Assembly: GCA_037039685.1 (NCBI GenBank)
Contig: JAWNGF010000009.1
Span: 1,674,001-1,738,000 of the forward strand
Reading direction: 5' to 3'
Length of the DNA stretch: 64,000 bases
Source of the DNA: Ceratobasidium sp. AG-K
Lineage: Eukaryota > Basidiomycota > Agaricomycetes > Cantharellales > Ceratobasidiaceae
The stretch's first letter is position 1; each line of letters opens with the position of its first letter. Made by a program: the position numbers and the translations under genes. Of this stretch, positions 46,902 through 58,382 are shown piece by piece. The notes below the pieces were generated by a model. The model did no database searches. It saw nothing but the letters and a program-made list of their open reading frames with translations, and had not been told where the DNA came from.

Positions 46902-48573
46902 TGGTTGATCTGCAAGCTTGATGAGTCACTCAATTTGTACATGAGCAAAGCTCACCGACCAGATGGTAAGTACTGTCTCGATACTATTCAGGGTGAAATA
47001 TAGGAATAAGATCCTCCTTGTTTCTACGTGGCGGAATGACCCCGGTTATAAGGGGAGTACCTGCTAATCTCTTTGGTTGAACGGCCTTCCGAACAATGCG
47101 ACTTGTAGTGTTCACTGCTGGAGCATCCCGATGCTAACGGAGGTTCAGTGTTGAATTGGCCTCCAAAGAGGGAATGGCAGGCTTCATACGCTTGTTCCTG
47201 CTTCGTGTATTTCTCAAAGCCGTGTTCCGCGCCGATGAATAGAGAAACTCAAGAACCTGGGATGAGTTCAATTATCGGTCATGGTTGTGACAGCCTTTCA
47301 TGTCCGTTTCTTCTTTCTGTCACTGCGGGGTTACTGGGGATTTGACATCTTGAATTTTTCGATAAAGGAAGTTCTCAATGTTCAATCAGAAAACCGTTGT
47401 CTGGGTTCTGGGTGCGCTTCCATTGTGCTGAATAGGCAGTTGATTTGGTGACCCCGGACACCGTCAAAATCCCCTTACCTTAAATTCGCCAGCCGCAGTG
47501 GCGCTTTTCCGCTACTTAACCGAAAGGGGCAGTCCGGGAAAACAATTGCGGCCGCCGGTCTGCCGTGATCGGAGTTGTTTCGCCACTCCCTTCAATTAAC
47601 CTGCATGTGTTGAATTCCGGCGTGCATCCTTTAGACTTCCAGCATTGTCCGCGTGCTCTAAGTCCCGTCATTGCATGCTGAGAAGTGTGATATAATTTTC
47701 CCTGAGGCCCACAAGGCAGAGGGTCTTCCCATAGATCCTGGAGTTCGTACTAGTACTATATCTCTTGTAGTTAGGCGAGTGATATAGCGGAGCGCGGGTG
47801 CGGAAATAGCCGTAGGCAACGGGAGAGAGCAACCGCATGAGGAACAAAACAGTCCAACCGCTATCAGCTCGCAATGAAACTATTTCGCTTCCTACTGTGG
47901 GCGCGCATTTGCCAAGGCTTGATTCGTCCATCTGCGTTTCATCTTTGGGAGGCCGCCTTGCATATCTCACCGTAATTAACCGAGAGATAGTCAGAAATCA
48001 GACACGATTTAGCTGTTACCTGGGTTGCTGCCTGCACCTTGGCTTTGTTGGCGCATGATGTCAGCGAGAAGAGACATCATGCAGCGTTATTGAGCCCTCT
48101 GGTAATATGCTGCGCATGCATGCTATTTGTCCTGGGACTTGTGGAATGGTGTATAGGTTGCTGTGAAATTGGTTTCAATCATAAGTAAATGAGGTAGGAG
48201 TAGTCAGGGATTCAAAGCTGGAACCCTACCCCATGGAGCCTTCTGGGTTGCGTGCATAAATTAGTATCGGGCCCCCAAGATTAATGGCTGGTTGGGCGCA
48301 GCGAGGAAAGTGCCAAGCGGTTACTGCTTGGGTGCGCTGGTGAGCTCTCGGAATATCTGATCACATGAGGAGGAGATCAGACTCATGCAGCCCCCCCAGG
48401 CTTATGAGAGTTGGTGAGGATATGACAGAGCTCAAAGTAAACCATATTCTCCAGAGGTAAGGGAAACACGATACGTTAAATTTACGGGAAGGATAAGGCA
48501 TTAGACATGCGTGTGAAAATGTCGAGAGGCCCCAATAATACAAGTAATACAAAACACAGTGTGAAAGCGAGGC
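46902..48573. other. Intergenic between the two subtelomeric-block genes
   Basis: No gene is recognised in 1.67 kb. It should hold the promoter of the helicase gene and the 3' end of the upstream orphan gene. An inverted pair of GATGTC-type words lies at 48058-48075 (CATGATGTCAGCGAGAAG then GACATCATG). Confidence 0.4.
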
Positions 48574-51456
48574 TCATCTGAAGGTGCCTACCGGGTTTAG
48601 CACTATCCACGGTCCTCCCTGGTGCTGTCCGCGCTGCTTTGAATCTTTGGGGTAACCAGCTTTTCCTGTTACCCAGAGATGCTTTTTCGCACGGCCGTAG
48701 GGCAGCCATAGCCAGTGTTTGGAGACATACTCGCGAGCCTGCTGGACGACAAAAGAGCGATCCCTCTCACCCAGAGTTTGCAGGATCTGGACAAATTTCT
48801 CTCGCACTGTTAGGGTCGGCAGTCCCTGGTACTTCTTAGTCGCATTGTAATGGTCGATAGCTGGCAACAGGTCCTCGACGACATTGTCCCACTTGTCTTG
48901 GTCCAACGGAAGGAGTACGTAAGACTCAAACGCTTCCTCAAGTTTCTCCATGCTGGAGAAAAGATCGAACGTGACCTTCGCCCGTTGCTGCCCAGTCAGG
49001 CGGCACCACGAGTCCGTTCCTGCCCGATTTGGAGCCTTGGCAATTATTTGGAGCGGATAGCTGTGGATCAATCGAGTGAGGTTCTGGCTGCGCGAGGTTG
49101 ATTTCTCTCGCTCCTCTGGGTCCTCATCTTCCGAAGCGTACTCTTCCCGTTCAACCTCAGGCATGGCATCGGCAAACTGATCATCAAGGGCCTCAGTGGT
49201 CAGAATCTTGACCTGCCTCTGCTTGTTGCCCAACCGAGGGGCAGGTTCACTTTGAGGCAGGTGTTTCTTGACCGACCATGGGTCACCTTCTGGACGCCGT
49301 TTGAGTTGACCCCCGGTCCGGGTGATTATGGAAAACAGTTCCATTTCATCGACTGGTTCGTCCCCACCTCCCAGCAGGTAGCAGATCACATTGATGGATG
49401 CCGCCCGTTGACTTGTGCCCCTTGGCTGCTTATTTATCTTGTAACGGAGGGCCGGAATAAACAAAGCGCCAAGTGGGCGTATTGGAACAAGCCGACCGCC
49501 AGCCATGGCATGAACACAGGCGGCATCATGAATTTGGTCCCAGGTTCCTCCGGAGTCCGGTCGGTTCACCAACGCGTTCATCATCCAAGTGAGTGTGATG
49601 AGTAATGTCCCTGACTCTGGAAGCTCGTCCGATGTGAACTTGGCCCGGGCACTCATCCAATCCAGGAGGACACTGCGAATCGAGATAAGACGTGACACCT
49701 TCCACCCCCTGGTCAAACCTCAGTCAACCGCTAAGCGTTATGAAAAGGCGAGATCACTTACCAGAAGGTAAAGTTATCGATCCGGTATATGCAGCGCCGG
49801 AGTAGTCCTTCGGGAATTTTCAGATGGCAGTTGGGGTAGTGGAAGAACTCGACCCTAGACTCTATGCGAAGCGCCACGCCATGGGTTTTCGCTGAGTTTT
49901 GGAATGCGCTGAGGAGAGGGTCGATGTGATCCTTGAGTTCGCGATCCCATGAGTTGAGCAGTAGGCCTGCGGAAGTCCTTTGTGCGTTATGCTGCGCACT
50001 CAGGTTATATGTCACGCTTTTCTCAGAGGTGTAGACCTGTATATAGTATGTGCCGCTGTCTTGTGACTTTGGGTTGGTGAAGCGGAATCCGGCTAGGTCA
50101 TTGAGCTGCGCTACTTCATCCTTCTGGTAGTGATTCCCCTGGCCTTCAACATAGCGGACACAATCATCCCATTCGAGGTCGGTAAAATGGCAAAGAAGGT
50201 GGGCATGCATCTCAGCTGCGGCAAAGGTGCTCGCAGAGGGAATCCCAATGTCGTCAGAGGTGGTAACAGTAGTTGCAATGTCAAGGAACCAGCATCCGGG
50301 CTCAAATGAAGCGCTGTCAAAGTCCTTGAGGATGGAGTCCACGGCCTGGGTTCTTGGGTTATCCTCCTCAATCTCACCCTCTGTATTAGGAAAAGTATAA
50401 AATAAAAATAAATAAAAAAACACTGATTAGGTTGACCATGCTCGGGGAAGGGTAGGGGACACGCACCATCGTTCACCAGGTATTCCTCGGGAGGGAGGTG
50501 TAGGCTATCCTCCCAGTTCTTCATCCCTCTCATCTCTACGGCAAAGAAGAAAGACCGGGCCCACTTGAGCTCGGAAATACTATCAATGATCTCCCGAAAC
50601 CGCTGCACCCAAGCATTGAGGTATACGGCGTGGATGTCCCTGCCGGTCTGCTCCATAGTCCGCCCCTGCGCGCGTTCCTGTGGTGCGTGCGCCGACCTTC
50701 CAGAGGTTTTTGCCCTAAACATTTCGTTACCGTACTCTGGTGGCCACGGACGAACGAGTTCCTCGGGCAAGGTCTCCAACGCCGCAGGGTGAATGGCACG
50801 GTTGTACAGCATGCGCAGGCGGTCTTCTTCCACGCAGACATATTTTCCCTTAGCTGTCGAAATGCGGGGAAAGAAGATCCTAATGAGGGCTCTTGGTTCT
50901 AATTCCATAAAACGGGCGTTGGCCACGTGATGCAAGTGCATGAGCTGTGGATGATTGAGTCAGTCAGTCGGTCAGATAGGGCCTACAGCATAGCATAGGT
51001 ACAGCTTCCCCGCGCTTACCATGTTTGAACCGTCCTCGGCTTTGACCGTGACGGGGCGGAATGTGGAGGTTTGGAGCTCAACGTGTGCTTGACGCTTTGA
51101 AGCGGAAAGTATTTGAGAATGGCGCCTGGCAATATTGGAAAGTCGTGCAACACAATGCCGATCACCGAGTCAATATCGCAGGTCTGATGCAAGACGTGAT
51201 CATCCCTTGGCCTAGCTGACGAAAGGTCGATCCGTGCGCGACGCCTCTGGCCTGTCGCAGCGTCGGTGTAATGACCGGTCAACACGAAAACGTCTCGGTC
51301 GCGGGTGCTTTGTGGAAGACATAGACTTTTCCATATTTTAAGCCAGTCCCCCAGCGAGACCGTATGAATAGGAGGAAGATTTTTGTCAATAGGCTTGCGC
51401 TCGTCGACGAAGTCACTGCCCAGATTTGACTCGGGGGTGGAAGCTCGGGATGACAT
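48574..51456 (-). CDS. Large orphan protein (about 890 residues), probably frameshifted
   Basis: I do not recognise a family. Four minus-strand exons are supported: 51456-51020, 50944-50467, 50380-49762 and 49708-48574. They have canonical introns; exons 2-4 join in frame. Exon 1 switches frame at about 51090-51110 without an intron signal: upstream it reads LPGAILKYFPLQSVKHT, downstream HVELQTSTFRPVTVKAEDGS. Total exon length is 2 mod 3, so a 1- or 2-base indel is likely. Features seen: acidic Glu-rich stretch (EEYASEDEDPEEREKS) in exon 4, an aromatic C-terminal region (KHWLWLPYGRAKKHLWVTGK), no signal peptide and no membrane span. It is transcribed in the same direction as the SNF2 gene and lies just upstream of it. 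The two may be a conserved pair; this is inference. Confidence 0.55.
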
Positions 51457-52701
51457 GGCGGAAGACGGCTAGCGAGGGTGATCAGCTTGCTTGCAACGTC
51501 ACACAGACCTCGTTCACTCACCGTGACACCGGCCAGGGGTAGACGCGTATTCGGCTTGTTGGCACTTGTGGCTGTTTACCACTAATTGATTCATGGCTTC
51601 CTTCCGTGATCGACATTGGCGTTCTGCCCCTCTGACGGACCGCCCCAAGTTTCTCTCCGAAGTTGATCATCGATCGTTTCAGATAGCCAGTCGACGTCAG
51701 GTGGGAGTTACCCTTTTGGACGGCATCGGAGACAGGGGGCCTCAGAGAATCCCCCGATCTCGGATGTTGGCACATTCTGGGAGTGGCACACGATGGTCCG
51801 AACGGAGCCAAGCGATCGGTGCACCCTGCTTGGTTGATTAGTTGATTGAACACTTGTGGCACATTCGTGAGGCTTGTTCACATCTGAATAGACTGAGCTG
51901 CCAGCAGAGGCGCTCGGCCAGGAGCGTTTTGGTGCTTCAACGTTGCCTGTTTTGTTGCCCTGGAAACACGCGACCACAGCACCAGCTGTTGCAAATACCC
52001 ACCCTGATCACATGGCTCTGTCTGCTTCGCCTGGGACATGGTATAATTCTGACGCATACTCTAAGATGCGACTTACAAGAGCCACACAGGAAGGTTTTTA
52101 CACCTAATCGAGGTCAGCACCTCTTGTCCATGAGAGTTGGCAACAACCAGGATGGGCGTTCGGTTGTTGACACAATGACCTCGGTCACCCTAACGCCAGC
52201 CAAGTCTCGTGATCATGATTTTTGCAAGTTTGCACCAATTTGAATAACACTTCTCTCCGTGATCGGCACTACCATCGGACAGTGGTAACTCTCCAAAATA
52301 CTTCGAGGTGCAATCATCAACCAAATTGTGCGACTAATCAGCATCAGGTTAGGCGAGGATGATGTAACATTCTCTGGGAAGACAATAGTAGACAGTGGAT
52401 AAGAATTAGATTCCTCTGTCGGACCTGAGCTTTGAGTGGGCGCGCACATGAATTGGAACTGTCTCAATAGACCCACGCGACTGGTGTATCTAGCCGGTTT
52501 AGCTCGGAGTATACACATCACAATGTTTGCCTTGTCTTTCCTCCGACGGACGGCCTTTCAGTGACGTACCAGGGGCGATTGTAAAACCAGGAAGAAGGCG
52601 CGGGCGGACCAACAACTAGGCCATTCCCCTAGATCTGCTCATCGGGGAAACCTCTTTTTGCTTTTACCTTGCAAGCTCGTGCCTCAGAATTGAAAACAAC
52701 C
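51457..52701. other. Intergenic, nothing identified
   Basis: This separates the 5' ends of the minus-strand orphan gene and the plus-strand sirtuin gene, so it should contain both promoters. Small open frames show no domain. Confidence 0.4.
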
Positions 52702-53780
52702 ATGCGCCCCGTGCAGCACACTAGCAGTCACCGTAGGTTCCATGTGCCCTGTGACAGCGGCCACCGCACCATCAATGTGGTCCAGCCCAACCAGCCCGGG
52801 GATCAAGATCGGTACAGGGAGGTTCAGCTCGCGTTAGCTACGGCCGCTCGTATCACCATCGTCTGTGGTGCTGGTATATCTACTAGGGCTGGGATTCCGG
52901 TGAGACAAGTCTCAATTGTCTCCGTACTCGTACCCCGCGCTGACGGCATGCTAGGACTTTCGTTCAGCGAGCGGGTTATACAACTGCAAGCTACCAGGAC
53001 TGGACAGCACTATCTTAGGCACAGAGCTTTTCGATTCGCGCGCCCTTTTGGATAGGCAGAAACTGCTCGCTAGCGGTCGCGCCATGGGGGCCCTGAGGAC
53101 ATTGGCCCGCAAAGCTCAGCCAACGGCTTGCCACGAGTATATAGTGAAGCTACACCATGCCGGGCGCTTGCTTCGCTGTTACACCCAAAACGTCGACGGT
53201 TTACAAACACGTGGTCGCTCGGACATGGACAAAGTCGTTTTAGAACTTCATGGAAGTCTCGAGCGGCTCAAGTGTAGTCGATGTGGCCAATCAACCGATC
53301 GAAACGCGGAAGATATAGACGAGCTAATGCTTAGGGATGGGTTCGTTGAGTGTCAGAAATGCGGAAAACGAGGTGAGACATACTTCCATAGTTCCTTACT
53401 CGACCATTGAACGGCTCGGGGATACAAGGCACAGCGAATGGTCCGAACGTCAAGTGGGATCTACGCCCTCTCCCTCCAGGAATCCTCCTGCCCCAAGTAC
53501 TACACAACGAGAGTTCTCGCGAGATCGAATGCAATGGGATGGGCTTGGACGAGTTGGAGCGGGCTGACGGGCGTGCAAACCTCCTGCTGGTCATTGGTAC
53601 ATCACTCAAAACGAACGGGGCGGCGACATTGGTAAAATCCTTAGCAAGAAAGGTCCGCGGGTCGGGCGGCATGGTTGCTTACGTTAATAGAGAGAAACTA
53701 CCCGATCGCCCATGGGCAGACTACTTTGATGTCCACCTCATGACCGAGATAGACCCCTGGGCGCTAGACGCATCTTATAA
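52702..53780 (+). CDS. Sir2-family NAD-dependent deacetylase (HST3/HST4-like)
   Basis: Exons 52702-52899, 52955-53372 and 53429 onward join in frame. Motifs in order: ITIVCGAGISTRAGIPDFRS (NAD-binding GAGxS and GIPDFR, spanning the first intron), LLRCYTQNVDGLQTR (TQNxD), ELHGSLERLKCSRCG (catalytic His in ELHGS and first zinc Cys pair), VECQKCGKRG (second Cys pair), ANLLLVIGTSLKTNGAATLV (GTSL) and GGMVAYVNREKLPD. The order and the YTQNVDGL...LHGS...CxxC...GTSL layout show a nuclear sirtuin. Its best likeness is the fungal HST3/HST4 branch, whose members remove acetyl from histone H3 Lys56. The segment replacing the usual RPxVVLYNE reads RPLPPGILLPQVLHNE, so a small missed intron or local drift there is possible. 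The 3' limit given is where sirtuin similarity stops. Confidence 0.82.
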
Positions 53781-55200
53781 TCTCGATACAGTAAGCTTTA
53801 CATCTCTGTTCCACTCAACCTCGGTCGGCCCCACTAACGTGAAGGTTAGGTCAGTGCGTGCGACTCAAACAGAGGACAGGTTGAGGTTGAGTAGACCCAA
53901 GAGCGAACGCTTACATTATGTTGATGCAACATTACATACTCCTTTAGGCGTTGACCAATATGAAGGGATTCCATGTGCAGAAGAACCAGCCCCTCCTGGA
54001 CAGCAATCAATCTTCCTATTTGGCCATACAAGCACAGCGAGTTCGCGGTCCCGAGCAAACAGAAGCAAGGGTGACTACTACAGCAGGTCCACATGCCCGC
54101 GTGAGCAAACTATTGTTCCTAGTGTGTCACTCTGGTGCGCTGTCGTCGCTCGCGCGAAGTATCGCCCTCCAGCTCGTTAATCAGGGCCAGGATCGCGGTT
54201 GCATTGTGAGTAACAATATCAGCCGGGATGCTATACTTATTCATATTCGGCAAATTAGTGCCGGGGCTACGTAATCTCAATCTCAGGACCGGACGAAATT
54301 TCACCAAAACTGCTCAAATGGTAAGTAATCCTAGTATTTTCTTTCCTCTGCATGTGACAAAACACAAGCAGGACACAGTATCATTTAGTGGTCCTTCACT
54401 TGTCCGATTATCTGCTTCGCTTGTACAGCCCGTGGAGGTGCATAGAACCCGGTCAAGGAACGGGGGAGGTCAGTTTCAGCATCGCTTCCAGTGGAATTTC
54501 CCTCATTCACATCTTAGCTCCTGAATCGAGCAGTATACATGATCCGTGGAATGTTAGCACAAAGTCAGAGATCCTTGCTGGTTGTGCTTTGTGCAGAAGA
54601 TGAGCTGCTTGATGAGGGACAAACATCAAGTTTGGAGGAATCGTTTCGAAAGTACGTTTCGAGACTAAACTCCCCGTACAACCATTTGACCACCAAAACA
54701 GGCAGTCCGCATTCGATATCATGGTAACAAATCTCAATCTCTGCCGTTTCAGGCCCGGAAGTTGGGCCAAATTGGTGGTAGACATTATGGTCCCCCATGA
54801 CGAGAGTGAACCGGATGTCGTAGAACAAGTCTGCGCCGAGTGGATGCTCAGTGAGGAACTATTTACGACCTCCGATCTCGTTATTCTCTCGCGCCATGCT
54901 CCTACTACTATGCTCCTAGCTTCGATATTTCCTGAGCGACCGATGGGAAAGCCACTACCAGGGATTGAAGATACCTGCTGTTGTAGTAGCCCAAACCCAG
55001 AAATGGTTCGCAAGGTATGGGAGGTGCACCATAACGCCGCAAACGGCTGTGCCGCCAAAGACGTTAAAATAACTTTGCGGTGCTCATTGTGTCAACAAGC
55101 ATGGGACCTTGAGACCGCGAGCTTGCTGGGAATTATTCGATTCGTCGGGGACCGATCTTGCGTCCAGGTCAAATACACTATGGACCAAGGTTGGGTTTAA
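53781..55200 (+). CDS. Unidentified exons, sirtuin C-terminal extension or next gene
   Basis: The sirtuin frame stays open to 54180. Further gene-like pieces follow: KLLFLVCHSGALSSLARSIA (about 54105-54165), EVSFSIASSGISLIHILAPE (about 54467-54527), and a 160-codon frame ending at 55200. That last frame contains MVRKVWEVHHNAANGCAAKD, CSLCQQAWDLETASLLGIIR and a final VKYTMDQGWV. Plausible short introns lie between them (donor GTGAGTAAC at 54208, donor GTAAGTAAT at 54319). No ATG clearly starts a separate gene, so a long C-terminal extension of the sirtuin is my first reading. No known domain is recognised; the CSLC pair could bind metal. Confidence 0.4.
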
Positions 55201-56100
55201 TGCGTTTCTGGAGGAAGCCACACCCGTCAACGGGTATTTCTGTGCTATGCAGGGAGTGTGTAGGATGGACGACTTGAGAGCTATGATGTATATTAGAGGC
55301 TTCTATATTACAATAGGGATTAACAACCAGCTCACATAAAACTGGGCCGGATCCCGTTAACACAATAAGCAAGGAATACCAAGGCAAGAGTCATGCAATT
55401 GGTGCGATTGTCTTGACAAGCGTCAAGGTAAGTGTCACATAGCGGCTCCAATCCTGCTTTGAGATGGAGGTAAGTGCTAGAACGTTGACGTACTCTTCGC
55501 AGACAAGGCGTCACCAGCGTGTATCTTTGATTGTGAAAACTTACATCTGGGAAGAGGTGTGAAGCATTACTGTGGCCAACGAGATATATGGAAACGGATA
55601 AGTAGCCAAGTGCGAGGATAAGTGAACGTAACAAAGTAACCAACTCTGAATAGTCGACGTCCTTCGCGCGCGCGAGAGCACAAAACGACACATACAAAAG
55701 AGTATTCAATTGAGCATGGCCTGACTAACAGGAATGGTAGGCTGTGCTTCGTGCCATGATCTGGTGGGTGAAACACACATTTACCGGAAATGCTGCTAGT
55801 TCACGTACCTTGCAATGCAATTTGAGCAAGGCGCAGTGCACGGTAACGGCCGCTTCATTCAATACAATAGTGGCAAATATTTATTACGGAAATCAAGTGT
55901 ACAAACGGTAGTCAATTAATCTAAGTTGACGACGATTGGGGCTACAGGGTAGACACGTCTCGACGAGACCCAATTTTGCGGTTCGAGTTGTAGGACGCAT
56001 GGTTTTCCGGTCCAGCTTGGGGTCCACTCCGCAACGATTGGGACGGCGCTCGCAGCATATCAGAAGGTGGAGACCAAAGTTATCCAGGGAACACGTTTCA
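55201..56100. other. Intergenic, nothing identified
   Basis: No supported gene. Open frames on minus (55332-55709) lack family motifs. Confidence 0.35.
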
Positions 56101-56129
56101 GTCACACCAGTGGGTAACACAACGCGTGA

Positions 56130-56700
56130 AAGGCAGTGCCTGAGCCTTGAAGGGAGATCCATGCCGATGGCCACAATTCTCAACAGGATGACCACGAACC
56201 CAGCCGAATCCACCCGTGGTCGGGCATAGCGGACAGGCAGAGCCTACGGGGCTGGGTATGCGGGATTGCATTCATCATGGGCCCTGAGTTGCTAAGAAAG
56301 AGAGACATGGGGAGTCCTAGCCAGATCCACGTCCAGCCAGGTCCACCCGTGATCAGGTATAGCGGACAGGCAGTGCCTGCAGAGGCTGGACGGGATGTGC
56401 GATCGGTAGGGCCATTGACCAAGGGAGAGCCACCTCGAGCTACACTCGACCAAGCCCACCGGTGAGGGCATAATGGACAGGCAGCGCCTACAGCGGCCGA
56501 GTGAGCCAGATATCAGGCACAGTGATTGATGTTCGTTCCGCCAGATCGCAATGGGCCCACTTAGCTTGGTCCACCCGGAGTCGGGTATAACGGACAGGCA
56601 ATGCCTACAGCAGCTAAGTGAGCCCAAACATTTGAGAGGATCACCGTAGTCTATGGCCAGACGGCCCAAATAGTTGAACACAGGCAGCGCCTAATCGATC
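56130..56700 (+). repeat. Diverged 112-132-bp tandem repeats
   Basis: A core like TATAGCGGACAGGCAGTGCC recurs near 56231, 56363, 56475 and 56592, with a shorter relative at 56681 and another at about 56130. Spacings are about 132, 112 and 117 bp. Each core is preceded by TCCACCCGTGRTCGGG-type sequence and followed by TACAGCRGCTRAGTGAGCC. The centre GGCAGTGCC is palindromic. Copies are strongly diverged. Confidence 0.75.
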
Positions 56701-58382
56701 GAGTGGGGAACGGACGCGAGGATGAGGCCGAGTGGGTTGTGGTTGTTGTTGGAATCAAGACGCCCAGCATCACGTGATGTTTTTAATCTCCCGGGGCACG
56801 TGCACAGGGTTGGGACATGACAGCAGACACCACGTGATGCCTCTTCCCTCCTGCGTTTTGATGTACCATTTCAATAACGCCCCAGCGGGCAGGGCTTGAG
56901 TACCTCACTGGTTTCAAGTCCAATACCTATAATTTACTCCTGCTCTCGTTTGTTGGGGCAAATTGCTATGCTTCCAAGCAGGGCGACCAGAATGAGCCTA
57001 GCAGGCGCCTGGCCCCAGCGGATCAGTAGTTGGTTGATCGTTCGATTACTGTAAAAATGCGTGTATTCGGAACAGCTTCTGGCATCAAATCGTATGCTCA
57101 CGTGACCATGCACCCTGAGCCCTAGTGTATTTGTGCTGATGGGAAGTGTGGTTGGGACAACCGGATACAAATACGTTGCCAACTCCAAGAGTAACAACCA
57201 CCCAAACAAATTCACTCCCCTGTGAATCATGCCAAAATACAATACAGGAAACAAATCCACCTCACGAAAATCTACTGGAGGTAAAGCCCGATTGATGATA
57301 CGTATGCTCACCCCGTGCTGTGCTATCAGAATCACATTGACGGTATTCAAGTTCCAGACGTTGTTGACTGGGAAAATGAGTTCCAGCGCCTCGGTATGTC
57401 TCTTGTGACAGTCTAGTGTGTGATGTAAAGCTTATCTAGGTCGCCCCTCAGACCAATGCCACTCCAACGCGGAGAGAACTTCTCAGGATGAGAGGCAAGT
57501 TGACCTGTGCGGTGCGTCCCATTGGTTAGTTGGACATGTTAGCTAGCACTCCTACTTAGCCGGCTATACCTCTTCCAGAGTCCTGGCTGGTCACCGAGAG
57601 TGCACACCATAGATAAGCTTTGCACGATATACATTAGTTGGTCCGGAATGTGTATCAAATTCTTTCACACCGTGTAACGCTACATAATATTCCACGGTTG
57701 TATGCTCTAACTCAGTCATGTGCGATCAGCGACCATGCAGTATGTCTGGCTGCGGGGACATCTGTTCACAGGAATGTAACGGTCTTTCTACAAAGGTAAA
57801 AGATGTCAGTACAATAATTGGTAGGAGTTCAACAAGTGGGTACCAAAGGCACAGCAAGGGGGCACAACAACCGCGCCATTTGGCCAACCATTGGATGAGG
57901 TGATCAAACGGCTAAGAGCCAGAAGATCCCCACGCGCCCGGGTACAGGTTCGTGACATCGGGAGCACCTTACATGCGGTGATACCTTGTTGGTACAAGTA
58001 TGCTCAGTCAAACTGGTTTGTGAGCGCGTCAATGTATACATAGCAATCGTAGGGGTACATGTATTTATATATTGGGCGGCTACGGCTTGGCTGCGAGTGT
58101 CTCCAGGGCCTTTTCCGCTTTTCGCCCGGATCTTGTCCACACATGACTGAGATCCACAGGTTTCCGTGGGCCCTCAGACGTCGGAGGCTGAACCGAGTCA
58201 GACGCATAGCACAGTTAGTAGTACACTTCGCTGGATTAGGTACCTTGATGTGCTTACAATTACTCTCATGCAAACGTTGGAAGATTCATTGAACAAAAAG
58301 GACTGTGTAGACGCGTCCCATTCCTCCTCCGTAAACTCGGCATCATGAATGGTCGCATACCGGCGTTGGGCGGGGTGGATGC
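56701..58382. other. Intergenic, nothing identified
   Basis: Two CACGTGATG words (56770-56840) lie near the repeat array. The minus frame at 56934-57350 has hydrophobic patches (LFPVLYFGMIHRGVNLFGWL) but no start context or family. No gene is supported. Confidence 0.35.
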
